This document shows, one piece after another, positions 25,688 through 33,190 of a stretch of DNA of 34,517 bases. The stretch is from the NCBI GenBank assembly GCA_913775265.1, contig CAJYJH010000012.1:1-34517 (forward strand). Reading direction: 5' to 3'. Below the pieces are notes generated by a model. That model was not told the DNA's origin and searched no databases. It saw only the letters and a list, made by a program, of their open reading frames with translations. The position numbers and the translations under genes were made by a program. Positions within the stretch are counted from its first letter, which is position 1; every line of letters starts with the position of its first letter. The DNA comes from an uncultured Mucilaginibacter sp. (GTDB taxonomy: Bacteria; Bacteroidota; Bacteroidia; Sphingobacteriales; Sphingobacteriaceae).

Positions 25688-27411
25688 GCCATCGAGAACA
25701 ACTACAGGCCTTAGGCATTGAGCTTAAGCGCATTACCACCACGGGCAAAACCACTTGCCCCAAATGCTCGCACGCCCGGCGTAAAAAGAACGACCCCTGC
25801 CTGAGCGTGAACATACCCGACGGCACCTACCACTGCCACCACTGCGGCTGGAAGGGCCGTACGCTGGATATGGCGCAGTTTGAGCGCAAAACCTACGTGC
25901 GGCCCACCTTTGTGAACCGCACGCCGCTGAGCAAGCCCTGGGTAGACTGGTTTGCGCGCCGGGGCATCCGCCAGCAAACGCTCTTGGATCTGGGTGTTAC
26001 CGAAGGCCCCGAGTGGATGCCGGGCGCGGGTGGGGTGGTGAGCACCGTGCAGTTTAACTACCTGCGTGGCGGCGAGCTGATTAACGTAAAATACCGCGAT
26101 GCCCAAAAGCATTTTAAGCTGAGCAAGGATGCCGAACTGATTTTTTACAACCTCGACAGTTTGGCTGGGCAAACCGAGTGCATTATTTGCGAGGGCGAAC
26201 CCGATGCCCTGAGCTGGCACCAGGCGGGCTACCCGGCGGTGGTGAGCGTGCCCAACGGCGCCAGTGCCAACGCCCGGCTCGATTACCTCGATGCCTGTTT
26301 CGGCCACTTTGAGGGCATGACCACCATTTACCTGAGTTGCGACGACGACACCCCCGGCCATGCCCTGCGCGACGAGCTGGCCCGTCGCCTCGGTATAGAA
26401 CGCTGCCTGAAGGTGGATTTTGAGGGCCTCAAGGATGCCAACGAGTACCTCATGGCCCACGGCGAGGAGCGGCTGCGCGGCAGGCTGGCGGCGGCCCGGG
26501 CGTTCCCCATTGCGGGGGTGTATACCGTGGACGAGCTATGGCCCGGCGTGATGGACATTTACCACAACGGCCTGCCCCAGGGCGACCGCACCGGCGACGA
26601 CCGCTTTGACGAGCACCTGCGCTTTATGCCCGGCGAACTTACCACCGTTACCGGCGTGCCCTCGCACGGCAAGTCCGTTTTTCTGGAACAGCTCAGTTTG
26701 CAGCTCTGCCTCAATGCCGGCTGGAAGTTTGCCGTGTTTGCGCCCGAAACCCACCCGCGCGAAATGTTTTTGATGCGTCTCATTAAAAAGGTGATTGGCA
26801 AGCCCGCCACCAAGGCCAATATTACCGAGGCCGATATGGAAAAAATGCGCGATTGGCTGCAAAGCCGTTTCCACATTATTTACCCCGAGGATGAAGGATT
26901 TAGTTTGGACATACTGCTGGACAAGGCCCGCCGCCTGGTGCTGCGCTACGGCATTAACGGACTGATTTTGGACCCCTGGAACCGCATCGAAAACACCATG
27001 CCCGCCGGTTATAACGAAAGCAAGTTTACGGCCGAGCAGCTCATCAAAATTGTGAAATTTAACCAGCACAACGGCGTGCATACCTTTTTGGTAGCCCATC
27101 CCACCAAAATGCCCAAGCAGGCCGACGGCAACTTCGAGGTGCCCAACCTGTACAGCATCAGCGGGTCGGCCCACTTTTTTAACATTACCCAAAACGGCTT
27201 CACCGTATACCGCAACCGCGTTGGCGGGCACGACGTTACCGAAATACACATCCAGAAAGTAAAGTGGGAACACCTGGGCCGCAAAGGCCTCCTCGAATAC
27301 CGCTACTGCGCCGAGAATACGCGGCTATTAGAACCGGGGGACTGTTTGCCTTCTGATACAGCCAGCTGGATTCCGGGCGTGGCGGATGAGCGGGATCGGT
27401 TTTGGGGGTGA
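25684..27411 (+). CDS. Phage-type TOPRIM primase / DnaB-like helicase
   Basis: 575 residues from the ATG at 25684, which overlaps the previous stop (ATGA); a longer frame to 25621 lies inside the upstream gene. Domain order matches T7 gp4-like primase-helicases. There is a zinc finger with C25/C28 and C51/C54 (CPKC, CHHC). The TOPRIM domain has CEGEPDAL (E170) and the acidic run at 220-222. A RecA-like helicase has Walker A GVPSHGKS (324-331) and Walker B LILD (427-430), with the motif SGSAHFFN (493-500) and an arginine-finger candidate in VYRNRVGG. It would prime and unwind DNA at a replication fork of a mobile replicon. The normal chromosomal DnaB/DnaG are separate proteins, so this is a foreign-type gene. 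All key residues are present. Confidence 0.88.
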   Translation: MSHREQLQALGIELKRITTTGKTTCPKCSHARRKKNDPCLSVNIPDGTYHCHHCGWKGRTLDMAQFERKTYVRPTFVNRTPLSKPWVDWFARRGIRQQTLLDLGVTEGPEWMPGAGGVVSTVQFNYLRGGELINVKYRDAQKHFKLSKDAELIFYNLDSLAGQTECIICEGEPDALSWHQAGYPAVVSVPNGASANARLDYLDACFGHFEGMTTIYLSCDDDTPGHALRDELARRLGIERCLKVDFEGLKDANEYLMAHGEERLRGRLAAARAFPIAGVYTVDELWPGVMDIYHNGLPQGDRTGDDRFDEHLRFMPGELTTVTGVPSHGKSVFLEQLSLQLCLNAGWKFAVFAPETHPREMFLMRLIKKVIGKPATKANITEADMEKMRDWLQSRFHIIYPEDEGFSLDILLDKARRLVLRYGINGLILDPWNRIENTMPAGYNESKFTAEQLIKIVKFNQHNGVHTFLVAHPTKMPKQADGNFEVPNLYSISGSAHFFNITQNGFTVYRNRVGGHDVTEIHIQKVKWEHLGRKGLLEYRYCAENTRLLEPGDCLPSDTASWIPGVADERDRFWG

Positions 27412-27555
27412 GGGGGAGATAATATTAAAGCGTGACGATTTGATATATGCGTCTATATAAATTATATAATTAAGTAACAAGGGTAATTGTTGATTAGGTA
27501 ATTGATTGCAATCGTGACCAACTAATGTAAATTAATGTATGTAATAATGAAGAGC

Positions 27556-27583
27556 AAAAAGAGCGGCTCAAGGTCGCTCTTTC
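27556..27583 (-). terminator. Rho-independent terminator of the DUF262 gene
   Basis: On the minus strand, directly after the stop codon, AAAGAGCG pairs with CGCTCTTT around a 9-nt loop (27558-27565 with 27575-27582), and the T run TTTTT follows. It may also stop transcripts from the primase-helicase side, where the stem is preceded by A residues. Confidence 0.7.
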
Positions 27584-27584
27584 A

Positions 27585-29261
27585 TTATAAGGGCCAAGCT
27601 TTGATTGCTAAATCCGCCATCTCCTTCTGCCTTTTTTCAATGGCTGCTATATCCCATTTATCTATATCTTTTAGTTGATTAGTTAATCGATATAAAGATT
27701 GTTCATATGTTTTTTTCTTTATATTAAACGATAAATTACCTATGTCTGAATTTTTCTTTGCCTGTAACAAACACATGTTACCAAGTCTTTTTAAGTATGC
27801 TTCAGCATCTGCTCTATTGATATCCGGCCAGTTTTCCTGATTTGTTGCAGATGGCATTATATGCTCAAGATTTATTGCTAATTCATCGCTAGGTATAAAC
27901 TCAGGGTCTTCTTGTTCATTTGCAGTCATTTCGAGTGTGCGTAAATAATATTTTGCAAGTTTAGCTGTACCGACCTTTACTGTTTCAAATACAGCTTTGA
28001 ATTCAGAATCATTAATTACTAATGAACTGGCGTCATTGCGTAGTTCAACTGGTGTTTTTATATCTCCGTTATGAATTTTATGAGCTATACGAGCGTAGCC
28101 TTCATCTAATCTGCCGCCTCTAATATTCAAAATCATAAATCTAACAGACCAAGATACAACGAGTTTAAAGGCATTTGCTATGTGTCTTTTAGGGAAGTAC
28201 TTAGCAACGGCGAGCATCACCGGTTGAATTTGAGTTACACCCAAAAGATTTATTGTTTGAATCGCTTTTTTCGCGTCCGAACCAAAGTCATTCCATTTGG
28301 GATGATCAGGATTTAAAATTGCAGCGTATTCGTGGCTCATTTCTTCAAAAAGTGCCATCATTTGGAGCGAATCAGTCTTGTTTTCAGTCCTGCCTTGTAT
28401 GGTCCGCATTATCTCTTTTTTCGTAGTCTGACCTGCAATTATGCAACAAACAGACCGCAAAAAATCCATAGTTACATCGTCTCCATCTGCAACCGTTTCA
28501 ATAGCACTTTTCATTGACGACCACATCCTTTGCGCTTCGTCTAACCTGTCTCCTGATTTGCTAAAGATGTGATTCTTGACTAAATCAACTTGTGAAGTCT
28601 TTAGTCCTCTGTCATTTAGTGTTTCAAACATCATAAAAGCATTTTCAGCGTTTGAAACTTTCAAGATTACAATATTAGCTTGATCGTCTAAATAGTTCAT
28701 CCAATCGTTTAATATTTCAGGGGCTCTTTTTCCATGCATCTGAACTATTCCGTCTATATATTTCTTTATATAGATGAATGCTTGCTCTATCAACTTGTGA
28801 GAGTGACGGAGTGGTATTGTGTTAGAGTGATTGTGATGATGTAAAACGCTTTTTTTAAAAAACTCATTGTCGTCCACATTGAGTGTCAATTTCGATGTAT
28901 AATCTCCTTGTTTTCTGTCAAACGAAAATAAGTAGTCGGTTTCAATTGATTTGAACGTATCTGCTTGACCTTTACCTCGAAAATAGTCACGTATTGCAGC
29001 TAATATCATTGTAGTTGTTGCAATCCTTTGTTGGCCATCTGCAATTTCTAAAATCCCGTTTTCGCCTAATGTCAAAACAACTGTTCCAAGGAAGTACGGT
29101 TTGTCCGGGTTTCTTAAAGCATTATTAATGTCTTGTAAAAGGTCTCTTACTTGTATATCACCAGTCCACGAATACTCTCTTTGGTTCGGGGGAACTCTAA
29201 ACCGCTCCTGCTTGATCGCTTTAGCGATTCCCATTACTTTAAAATCAAACTCTTTATCCAT
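27585..29261 (-). CDS. DUF262-DUF1524 protein, GmrSD-like defence nuclease
   Basis: 558 residues. The N-terminal half is DUF262, a ParB/sulfiredoxin-like NTPase domain: RVPPNQREYSW (22-32), YFLGTVVL and the nucleotide motif DGQQR (75-79). Further in, FETLNDRGLKTSQVDLVKN is also typical. The C-terminal 100 residues are DUF1524, an HNH-like nuclease: NLEHIMP (His467), RLGNMCLL and NSDIGN. This one-chain fusion is the layout of GmrSD type IV restriction enzymes and relatives, which cut modified (for example glucosylated hydroxymethyl-cytosine) phage DNA or need nucleotide hydrolysis for cleavage. No methyltransferase or partner gene is next to it, so a type IV-like or other stand-alone action is likely. 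Codons are AT-richer than in the upstream genes, consistent with transfer. The modification recognised cannot be told from sequence. Confidence 0.85.
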   Translation of the reverse strand: MDKEFDFKVMGIAKAIKQERFRVPPNQREYSWTGDIQVRDLLQDINNALRNPDKPYFLGTVVLTLGENGILEIADGQQRIATTTMILAAIRDYFRGKGQADTFKSIETDYLFSFDRKQGDYTSKLTLNVDDNEFFKKSVLHHHNHSNTIPLRHSHKLIEQAFIYIKKYIDGIVQMHGKRAPEILNDWMNYLDDQANIVILKVSNAENAFMMFETLNDRGLKTSQVDLVKNHIFSKSGDRLDEAQRMWSSMKSAIETVADGDDVTMDFLRSVCCIIAGQTTKKEIMRTIQGRTENKTDSLQMMALFEEMSHEYAAILNPDHPKWNDFGSDAKKAIQTINLLGVTQIQPVMLAVAKYFPKRHIANAFKLVVSWSVRFMILNIRGGRLDEGYARIAHKIHNGDIKTPVELRNDASSLVINDSEFKAVFETVKVGTAKLAKYYLRTLEMTANEQEDPEFIPSDELAINLEHIMPSATNQENWPDINRADAEAYLKRLGNMCLLQAKKNSDIGNLSFNIKKKTYEQSLYRLTNQLKDIDKWDIAAIEKRQKEMADLAIKAWPL

Positions 29262-29811
29262 TACTTATTACAAAATTTAATTCAGCTAAAAGTTACGATT
29301 GTTTCAATTAGTTGCAAACATAAAAAAGAATGGGACAACTTTTTGCCAACATGTTTGTGCAATCATTTTTTGATAAAATCCATCATCTTTAGCAAGTGTG
29401 TCGGCCAGTTTACGATAATGGCTTCTCTTGCGTACAATTTTAAGTAAAGAGTAGTTGCCCCTCCACTGGTGAATATTTAGGGCAGGGCAGTGCGATGGCT
29501 ACTTATACCCGCGCGTTTAAGTCACGAGTAGCAGCCCGCGTGCCAGTGCTATAATCTCCCGTCAGTAAAGGGGGGCTAACAACTACCCTCCTTTAGCGCA
29601 AGTCTTAGCGCGGCTGCCACGCGGGAGAGCCTGACTTGTGCTTTGTAAAGTAACCGAAGCACAAGTCAGGCCCACGCCGCTACCTCACGCACTAAGACTT
29701 GCGCTAAAGAGGGCCCGTTCAAAGGCTAACGCTACATACTCGCGCCAGTGGAGGGATCAACCATGGCGGGTGGCTTGTGACAACACAAACCATAAGCTAA
29801 AAATATGATTT
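29262..29811. other. Intergenic space with the first hairpin block of the array
   Basis: 29262-29457 is AT-rich and holds no gene; it should include the DUF262 promoter on the minus strand. 29458-29755 is hairpin block R1, described separately. At 29771-29791 TGGCTTGTGACAACACAAACC is a copy of the TTTGTGACAACACAAA palindrome, just upstream of the next gene. Confidence 0.6.
29458..29755. repeat. Hairpin block R1: type B palindrome nested in type A arms
   Basis: CCCTCCACTGG (29459-29469) and CCAGTGGAGGG (29745-29755) form the outer inverted ends. Inside is a type B palindrome (29591-29709): CTTTAGCGCAAGTCTTAG (29591-29608) pairs perfectly with 29692-29709, then CCTGACTTGTGCTT (29630-29643) pairs with 29657-29670 around a 13-nt loop. 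The 119-nt type B unit is identical to the one at 30342-30460 except for one base (29609). Confidence 0.85.
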
Positions 29812-30276
29812 ATGAATACAAAATATAATCTATCAATATTTATATTATTAGCTGTTTGCTTGGCAAGTTGCCAATGGCGGCAAATGCACGAAAGAGTATG
29901 CGTAACTATTGAGCAAAAGCAAGCAGGTTGGTATTTTTTGGTTATATTGATTGACAGTACCAGAACGGCATCGAATATAATAAATACTAGATTTAACGAC
30001 TCTAGTAGGGTGGTTACAGTTAAAGTAAAAAACTTTAATCAAACTATAGTTAGTCCGCTTGATGATGCAGGAAATGATTTATCGGCTAAACTAAAGTTAC
30101 CTGGTGTGAGTAATCCCAAAAAAAATGTTCATGTTTTCGAATTTTATAATCCGACTCAGGAAGTGCTAAACAACATAGAAAAGTGGACTCCGGAAAATTT
30201 AAGAGTATCTTCAATTATATTTTTAAAAAAAGTTGAATACAATAGATATGTTAAAGATTTAATTACTCAATTGTAA
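29812..30276 (+). CDS. Hypothetical lipoprotein (array cargo)
   Basis: 154 residues with a lipoprotein signal (MNTKYNLSIFILLAVCLASC, lipobox LASC, Cys20). The mature part is beta-rich (VVTVKVKNFNQTIVSPLDDAG, KKNVHVFEFYNPTQEV) and I do not recognise it. The gene is strongly AT-rich, unlike the nearby primase-helicase gene. It lies exactly between hairpin blocks R1 and R2, so it fits the idea of a captured single-gene unit. No partner is adjacent. Function unknown; it is likely exported to the periplasm or outer membrane. Confidence 0.6.
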   Translation: MNTKYNLSIFILLAVCLASCQWRQMHERVCVTIEQKQAGWYFLVILIDSTRTASNIINTRFNDSSRVVTVKVKNFNQTIVSPLDDAGNDLSAKLKLPGVSNPKKNVHVFEFYNPTQEVLNNIEKWTPENLRVSSIIFLKKVEYNRYVKDLITQL

Positions 30277-30689
30277 TGCCTCCTCCACTGGCGCGAGTAT
30301 GTCGGGCGGGGCGGGGCGATGGCTACTCGTGCGCCAGCCCCCTTTAGCGCAAGTCTTAGTGCGGCTGCCACGCGGGAGAGCCTGACTTGTGCTTTGTAAA
30401 GTAACCGAAGCACAAGTCAGGCCCACGCCGCTACCTCACGCACTAAGACTTGCGCTAAAGAGGGGCCTCCATTGGCCCTCCACTGGCGCGAGTATGTCGG
30501 GTAGGGCAGAGTGAGGGCTACTCGTGCCGCCTCCAGAAAGTCATGGGTAGCCAACCGCACAATCCAGCCCGACATACTCGCGCCAAAGGGCGATAACACA
30601 AACCATGAACTGAAAGATTTTATTGATAGCTAAAACTTCGATTATAGCCTGCGCTTATTAACTTGTGCCACAAGAAATAGTTTGTGCTC
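30277..30689. other. Intergenic space with hairpin block R2
   Basis: 30284-30590 is hairpin block R2, described separately. It is followed by GATAACACAAACCATGAACTG near 30591-30611, a half copy of the TTTGTGACAACACAAACC element. The rest is AT-rich and contains no gene. Confidence 0.6.
30284..30590. repeat. Hairpin block R2: type A left arm, type B palindrome, complete type A palindrome
   Basis: Type A left half at 30284-30340 (CTCCACTGGCGCGAGTATG). The type B palindrome at 30342-30460 has a 22-bp perfect outer stem (30342-30363 with 30439-30460) and a 15-bp inner stem (30380-30394 with 30408-30422). A complete type A palindrome follows at 30476-30590, with TGGCGCGAGTATGTCGGG (30484-30501) pairing perfectly with 30568-30585 and a weaker inner stem GGCTACTCGTG / CATGGGTAGCC. 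Confidence 0.85.
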
Positions 30690-31148
30690 ATGATAAACTC
30701 ACCTAAAACGGTTATTCTAGTTGATTTTTTGTTGTTATTTAACGTTTGTTGCCAAAATAACAGCATGACCAAGGTTGCCATTAAAACGAAAATTATCAAC
30801 TTGAGCACGCTGAAGCCGTTTCGAAAGGATACAGCGATGAGTTATTATAATATTTCATTGCTTAAGGCGTATCCCAGTCATCAGCCTTGCACGGGTGACG
30901 ACCGGTATGTGAACCTATGGATTTGCCGTAACGACAATACCCGCGATACCTTGCTGGTGTTTCAATCCTGCAAACCTGTTCCAAATTTTTTGACGGATAA
31001 ATCAAATGTTAAAAACACGCTCTCGTTTGCAAATGCAGATGTACAGGAAAAACATCCTCAAAGCATATTGGTGCATGTACCGGCCGATTTTAAGTTGGTT
31101 GAAAGATTTCAATACGTTTTTGTGCCCTTAAAAATATTGTCTGAGTGA
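30690..31148 (+). CDS. Hypothetical lipoprotein-like protein (array cargo)
   Basis: 152 residues from the ATG at 30690; a GTG two codons earlier is in frame. The N-terminus is hydrophobic with a lipobox-like FNVC, then CQNN, so export and lipidation are likely. The mature part has two more cysteines (QPCTGDDRY, LWICRNDN, FQSCKPV) that could form a disulfide, and ends KFQYVFVPLKIL-like. No family is recognised. It lies exactly between hairpin blocks R2 and R3. It shares length, signal type and position with the lipoprotein at 29812, but no clear sequence similarity. Confidence 0.55.
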   Translation: MINSPKTVILVDFLLLFNVCCQNNSMTKVAIKTKIINLSTLKPFRKDTAMSYYNISLLKAYPSHQPCTGDDRYVNLWICRNDNTRDTLLVFQSCKPVPNFLTDKSNVKNTLSFANADVQEKHPQSILVHVPADFKLVERFQYVFVPLKILSE

Positions 31149-31448
31149 ACTATCCCCCTCCACTGGCGCAAGTATGTCGGGTAGGGCAGCTGCCCCCATT
31201 TAGCGCAAGTCTTAGTGCGGCTGCCGTGCGGGCAAGCCTGACTTGTGCTTTGGTTGCAGAAAGCCCCCTCTATTAGCTGACTTGTGCTTTGCGGACGGAA
31301 GCCCAAGTCAGGCTCACGCTTTTACCTCATGCACTAAAGCTTGCGCTAAAACAATGGCTGTTACTCACACTCACTATACACGCTATACAAACGCTTTTCA
31401 CAAATCCGCCCAAATACTATTACATTACAAAATGTATCTTCGGGGGTA
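31149..31448. repeat. Hairpin block R3 and leader of the RAYT gene
   Basis: Type A left half at 31155-31182 (CTCCACTGGCGCAAGTATG), then a diverged type B palindrome at 31199-31351 (TTTAGCGCAAGTCTTAG at the left, GCTTGCGCTAAA at the right) with an inserted inner duplicate (CTGACTTGTGCTT at both 31238 and 31278). Upstream of the RAYT gene is a small palindrome, TACATT (31421-31426), ACAA, AATGTA (31431-31436), overlapped by TATCTTCG, a near-match to a -7 box. If used, that box would give an almost leaderless RAYT message. Confidence 0.7.
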
Positions 31449-32009
31449 ATGAGCACCAAGTATAAGTTTGCCGATCCAGACGGATTGTATTTTGTAACGT
31501 TTTCGGTAGTGGGTTGGATAGATGTATTTACCCGGCGGGTTTATAAAGACCTGCTACTGGATTGCCTGGGGTATTGCATCAGCCAAAAAGGTTTGGTGCT
31601 TTACGGGTATGTTATCATGAGTAACCATGTGCATCTGATCATCAGCCGTAATGGTACGGCTACGCTCCCGGAAATTATGCGCGACCTGAAAAAGTATTCG
31701 TCGTACCGCATTATTCAGGAAATCAAGGACAACATTCAGGAAAGCCGCCGTAAGTGGTTGTTGCACCTCTTTGCCAAAGTGGGGGAGGCCAACAGCAACA
31801 ATACCAATTACCAGTTTTGGCAGCAGGATAATCATCCTATATTGTTACACCCAAATACTGATGATTTAGAGCGCAAGCTTAATTACATTCACCAAAATCC
31901 GGTGAGGGCCGGTTGGGTATCAGAAGCCTCAGCTTACGTTTACAGCAGCGCCAGCAATTACGGGCAAATTGATAGTGTTTTGCAAGAAGTGACGTTGTAT
32001 CAAATTTAA
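31449..32009 (+). CDS. REP-associated tyrosine transposase (RAYT, Y1/HUH family)
   Basis: 186 residues, normal length for the family. The HUH motif is NHVHLII (His60 and His62), preceded by LYGYVIMS. It is followed by MRDLKKYSSYRIIQ, where Tyr83 or Tyr86 is the candidate nucleophile. The C-terminal mark is NYIHQNPVRAGWVSEASAYVY with SSASNY, as in RAYT proteins. This family is related to IS200/IS605 TnpA. It cuts and joins single-stranded DNA at REP/BIME hairpins and is thought to spread them. Here the gene sits between a complete and a half copy of hairpin type B, and four more blocks of the same hairpins lie within 3 kb. The type A and B hairpins are therefore the probable substrates. The gene is intact. 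Confidence 0.88.
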   Translation: MSTKYKFADPDGLYFVTFSVVGWIDVFTRRVYKDLLLDCLGYCISQKGLVLYGYVIMSNHVHLIISRNGTATLPEIMRDLKKYSSYRIIQEIKDNIQESRRKWLLHLFAKVGEANSNNTNYQFWQQDNHPILLHPNTDDLERKLNYIHQNPVRAGWVSEASAYVYSSASNYGQIDSVLQEVTLYQI

Positions 32010-32010
32010 C

Positions 32011-32075
32011 CGAATAAGCACAAGTCAGTCCCTCGTTTGGGCCCGCTGCACTAAGACTTGCGCTAAAAGAGGGGC
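32011..32075. repeat. Hairpin block R4: right half of type B only
   Basis: Directly after the RAYT stop, AAGCACAAGTCAG (32015-32027) and CACTAAGACTTGCGCTAAA (32049-32067) are the right arm of a type B palindrome without its left arm. Its partner sequence lies before the RAYT gene at 31199, so the RAYT gene is enclosed between inverted type B arms. Confidence 0.75.
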
Positions 32076-32104
32076 TTTAACACTTGCGCTACCAAAGTAT
32101 AGAT

Positions 32105-32356
32105 ATGAATTTACATAAAACACAATTTGAATTTTTAAGCGGCAATATAAGTACAAACCTGACAGGTAAATTGAAATATACTACCAATTGCACTAACGTG
32201 CTTTTAGTAGACGATAAAATTATTTTCAGTGAAATTTTGGATGAATTGACAGTAAAGCTAATGTCGGACGGTATGGATGAGGAATCCAACATAAATTCTT
32301 TCGGAAAGGAAGTTGAGAGTTTAATTGATAAATTATCTCTTATTGTATACGATTAA
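32105..32356 (+). CDS. Small acidic hypothetical protein (array cargo)
   Basis: 83 residues from the ATG at 32105 (a TTG seven codons earlier is less likely). It is acidic and helical in its second half (FSEILDELTVKLMSDGMDEES, VESLIDKLSLIVYD). No family is recognised. It has the size of an antitoxin or immunity protein, but nothing else supports that. It lies between hairpin blocks R4 and R5, is AT-rich, and has no partner gene. Confidence 0.5.
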   Translation: MNLHKTQFEFLSGNISTNLTGKLKYTTNCTNVLLVDDKIIFSEILDELTVKLMSDGMDEESNINSFGKEVESLIDKLSLIVYD

Positions 32357-32360
32357 TATC

Positions 32361-32428
32361 CCCTCCACTGGCGCGAGTATGTCGGGTTGGGGCAGAGCAA
32401 TGGCTACTCGTGTCTCCGCGTTCAAATC
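32361..32428. repeat. Hairpin block R5: left half of type A
   Basis: CCTCCACTGGCGCGAGTATG at 32362-32381 followed by GGCTACTCGTG and CGCGTTCAA, where it stops matching the other copies. The remaining 110 nt before darT hold a palindrome and no gene. Confidence 0.7.
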
Positions 32429-32498
32429 CCTATTCGGTCTCCTGCAGGCCATTCTTAGTTACTGGCGGCAATTGAAGAGATGCCTTTTAAGCAAATCT

Positions 32499-32518
32499 TA
32501 TTTACAAACCTGTAAATA
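32499..32518. promoter_or_regulatory. Palindromic operator candidate upstream of darT
   Basis: TATTTACA (32499-32506) and its exact inverse TGTAAATA (32511-32518) with a 4-nt spacer, ending 30 nt before the darT ATG. TATGTTTG at 32532-32539 fits the -7 consensus, though it is very near the ATG. Toxin-antitoxin operons are often autoregulated through such sites. The same 8-nt half site occurs in the S24 operator at 20491, in the opposite arrangement. Confidence 0.45.
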
Positions 32519-32548
32519 TTAGTAAATTTATTATGTTTGGTGAGTGTG

Positions 32549-33190
32549 ATGCTTATAAACAGAGACAAAACTTTTGCGTACCGTATTACCCACCGCGACA
32601 ATTTAGCGCATATACTTGAGCATGGCCTGTTAACAAAACACCACCCATTAGCAGATCAAAATTTTGTTGCTATTGGTAACCCCGAAATTATTGACGTTCG
32701 TAGCTCTACATTAGTGAAACTCGATGGATATGGAGTGATAGGAGACTATGTCCCTTTCTATTTCACTTCGAAGTCAATAATGTTGTTCAATATTGTAACT
32801 GGATATTATGAGCCAAAAGTTCCGAGGCGTTCAAATGACGAAATCATTGTTATACGGTGTCTGATCGACACACTTAGCCAGCAACCGCAATGGTTTTTCA
32901 CCGATGGTCAGGCAAATGATGTTGAAACCAATCACTATAATGATCTAACTAATTTAGATGGAATAGATTGGGACTGCATTCAGCAAAGTAATTTTCGTAA
33001 AGCAGACGGAGACTACGATCGTCCGCGCCGATACCAAGCAGAATTCCTTGTTCGTAATAATGTTTCTGTGGAATGCATCGATGGCATAGGGGTTTATTCA
33101 GACGAAATGAAAGAATGGGTAGAACAAAAGCTAAAAGCTGCTGGTTTAGCAATACCCATTCATGTACAAAAAAGATATTTTTTCGATTAA
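32549..33190 (+). CDS. darT: DarT DNA ADP-ribosyltransferase toxin
   Basis: 213 residues from the ATG at 32549; TTG and GTG codons just upstream are in frame but less likely. DarT (DUF4433) family marks are all present: YRITHRDNLAHILEHGLLTK at the N-terminus, VPFYFTSKSIML in the middle, and the ADP-ribosyl-transfer loop QAEFLV with the presumed catalytic Glu165. In the known family DarT uses NAD+ to attach ADP-ribose to bases in single-stranded DNA (thymidine in TNTC-like motifs for the best studied type, guanosine for DarT2-like relatives). This blocks replication and can abort phage infection. The stop is followed directly by the darG ATG, so the pair forms one operon. It is flanked by hairpin blocks R5 and R6. 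Whether it modifies T or G cannot be told here. Confidence 0.9.
   Translation: MLINRDKTFAYRITHRDNLAHILEHGLLTKHHPLADQNFVAIGNPEIIDVRSSTLVKLDGYGVIGDYVPFYFTSKSIMLFNIVTGYYEPKVPRRSNDEIIVIRCLIDTLSQQPQWFFTDGQANDVETNHYNDLTNLDGIDWDCIQQSNFRKADGDYDRPRRYQAEFLVRNNVSVECIDGIGVYSDEMKEWVEQKLKAAGLAIPIHVQKRYFFD

Noticed and set aside
25711..26460. Long minus-strand open frames inside the primase-helicase gene (also 26536-27273)
   Set aside because: They are antisense to a GC-rich gene with complete zinc finger, TOPRIM and Walker motifs. Open antisense frames are expected there from codon usage.
32410..32450. tRNA 3'-end-like sequence CGCGTTCAAATCCC as possible attachment site
   Set aside because: The would-be T-stem arms do not pair, and the same CGCGTTCAA or a variant occurs inside the type A hairpin copies at 29512 and 34301, so it belongs to the repeat.
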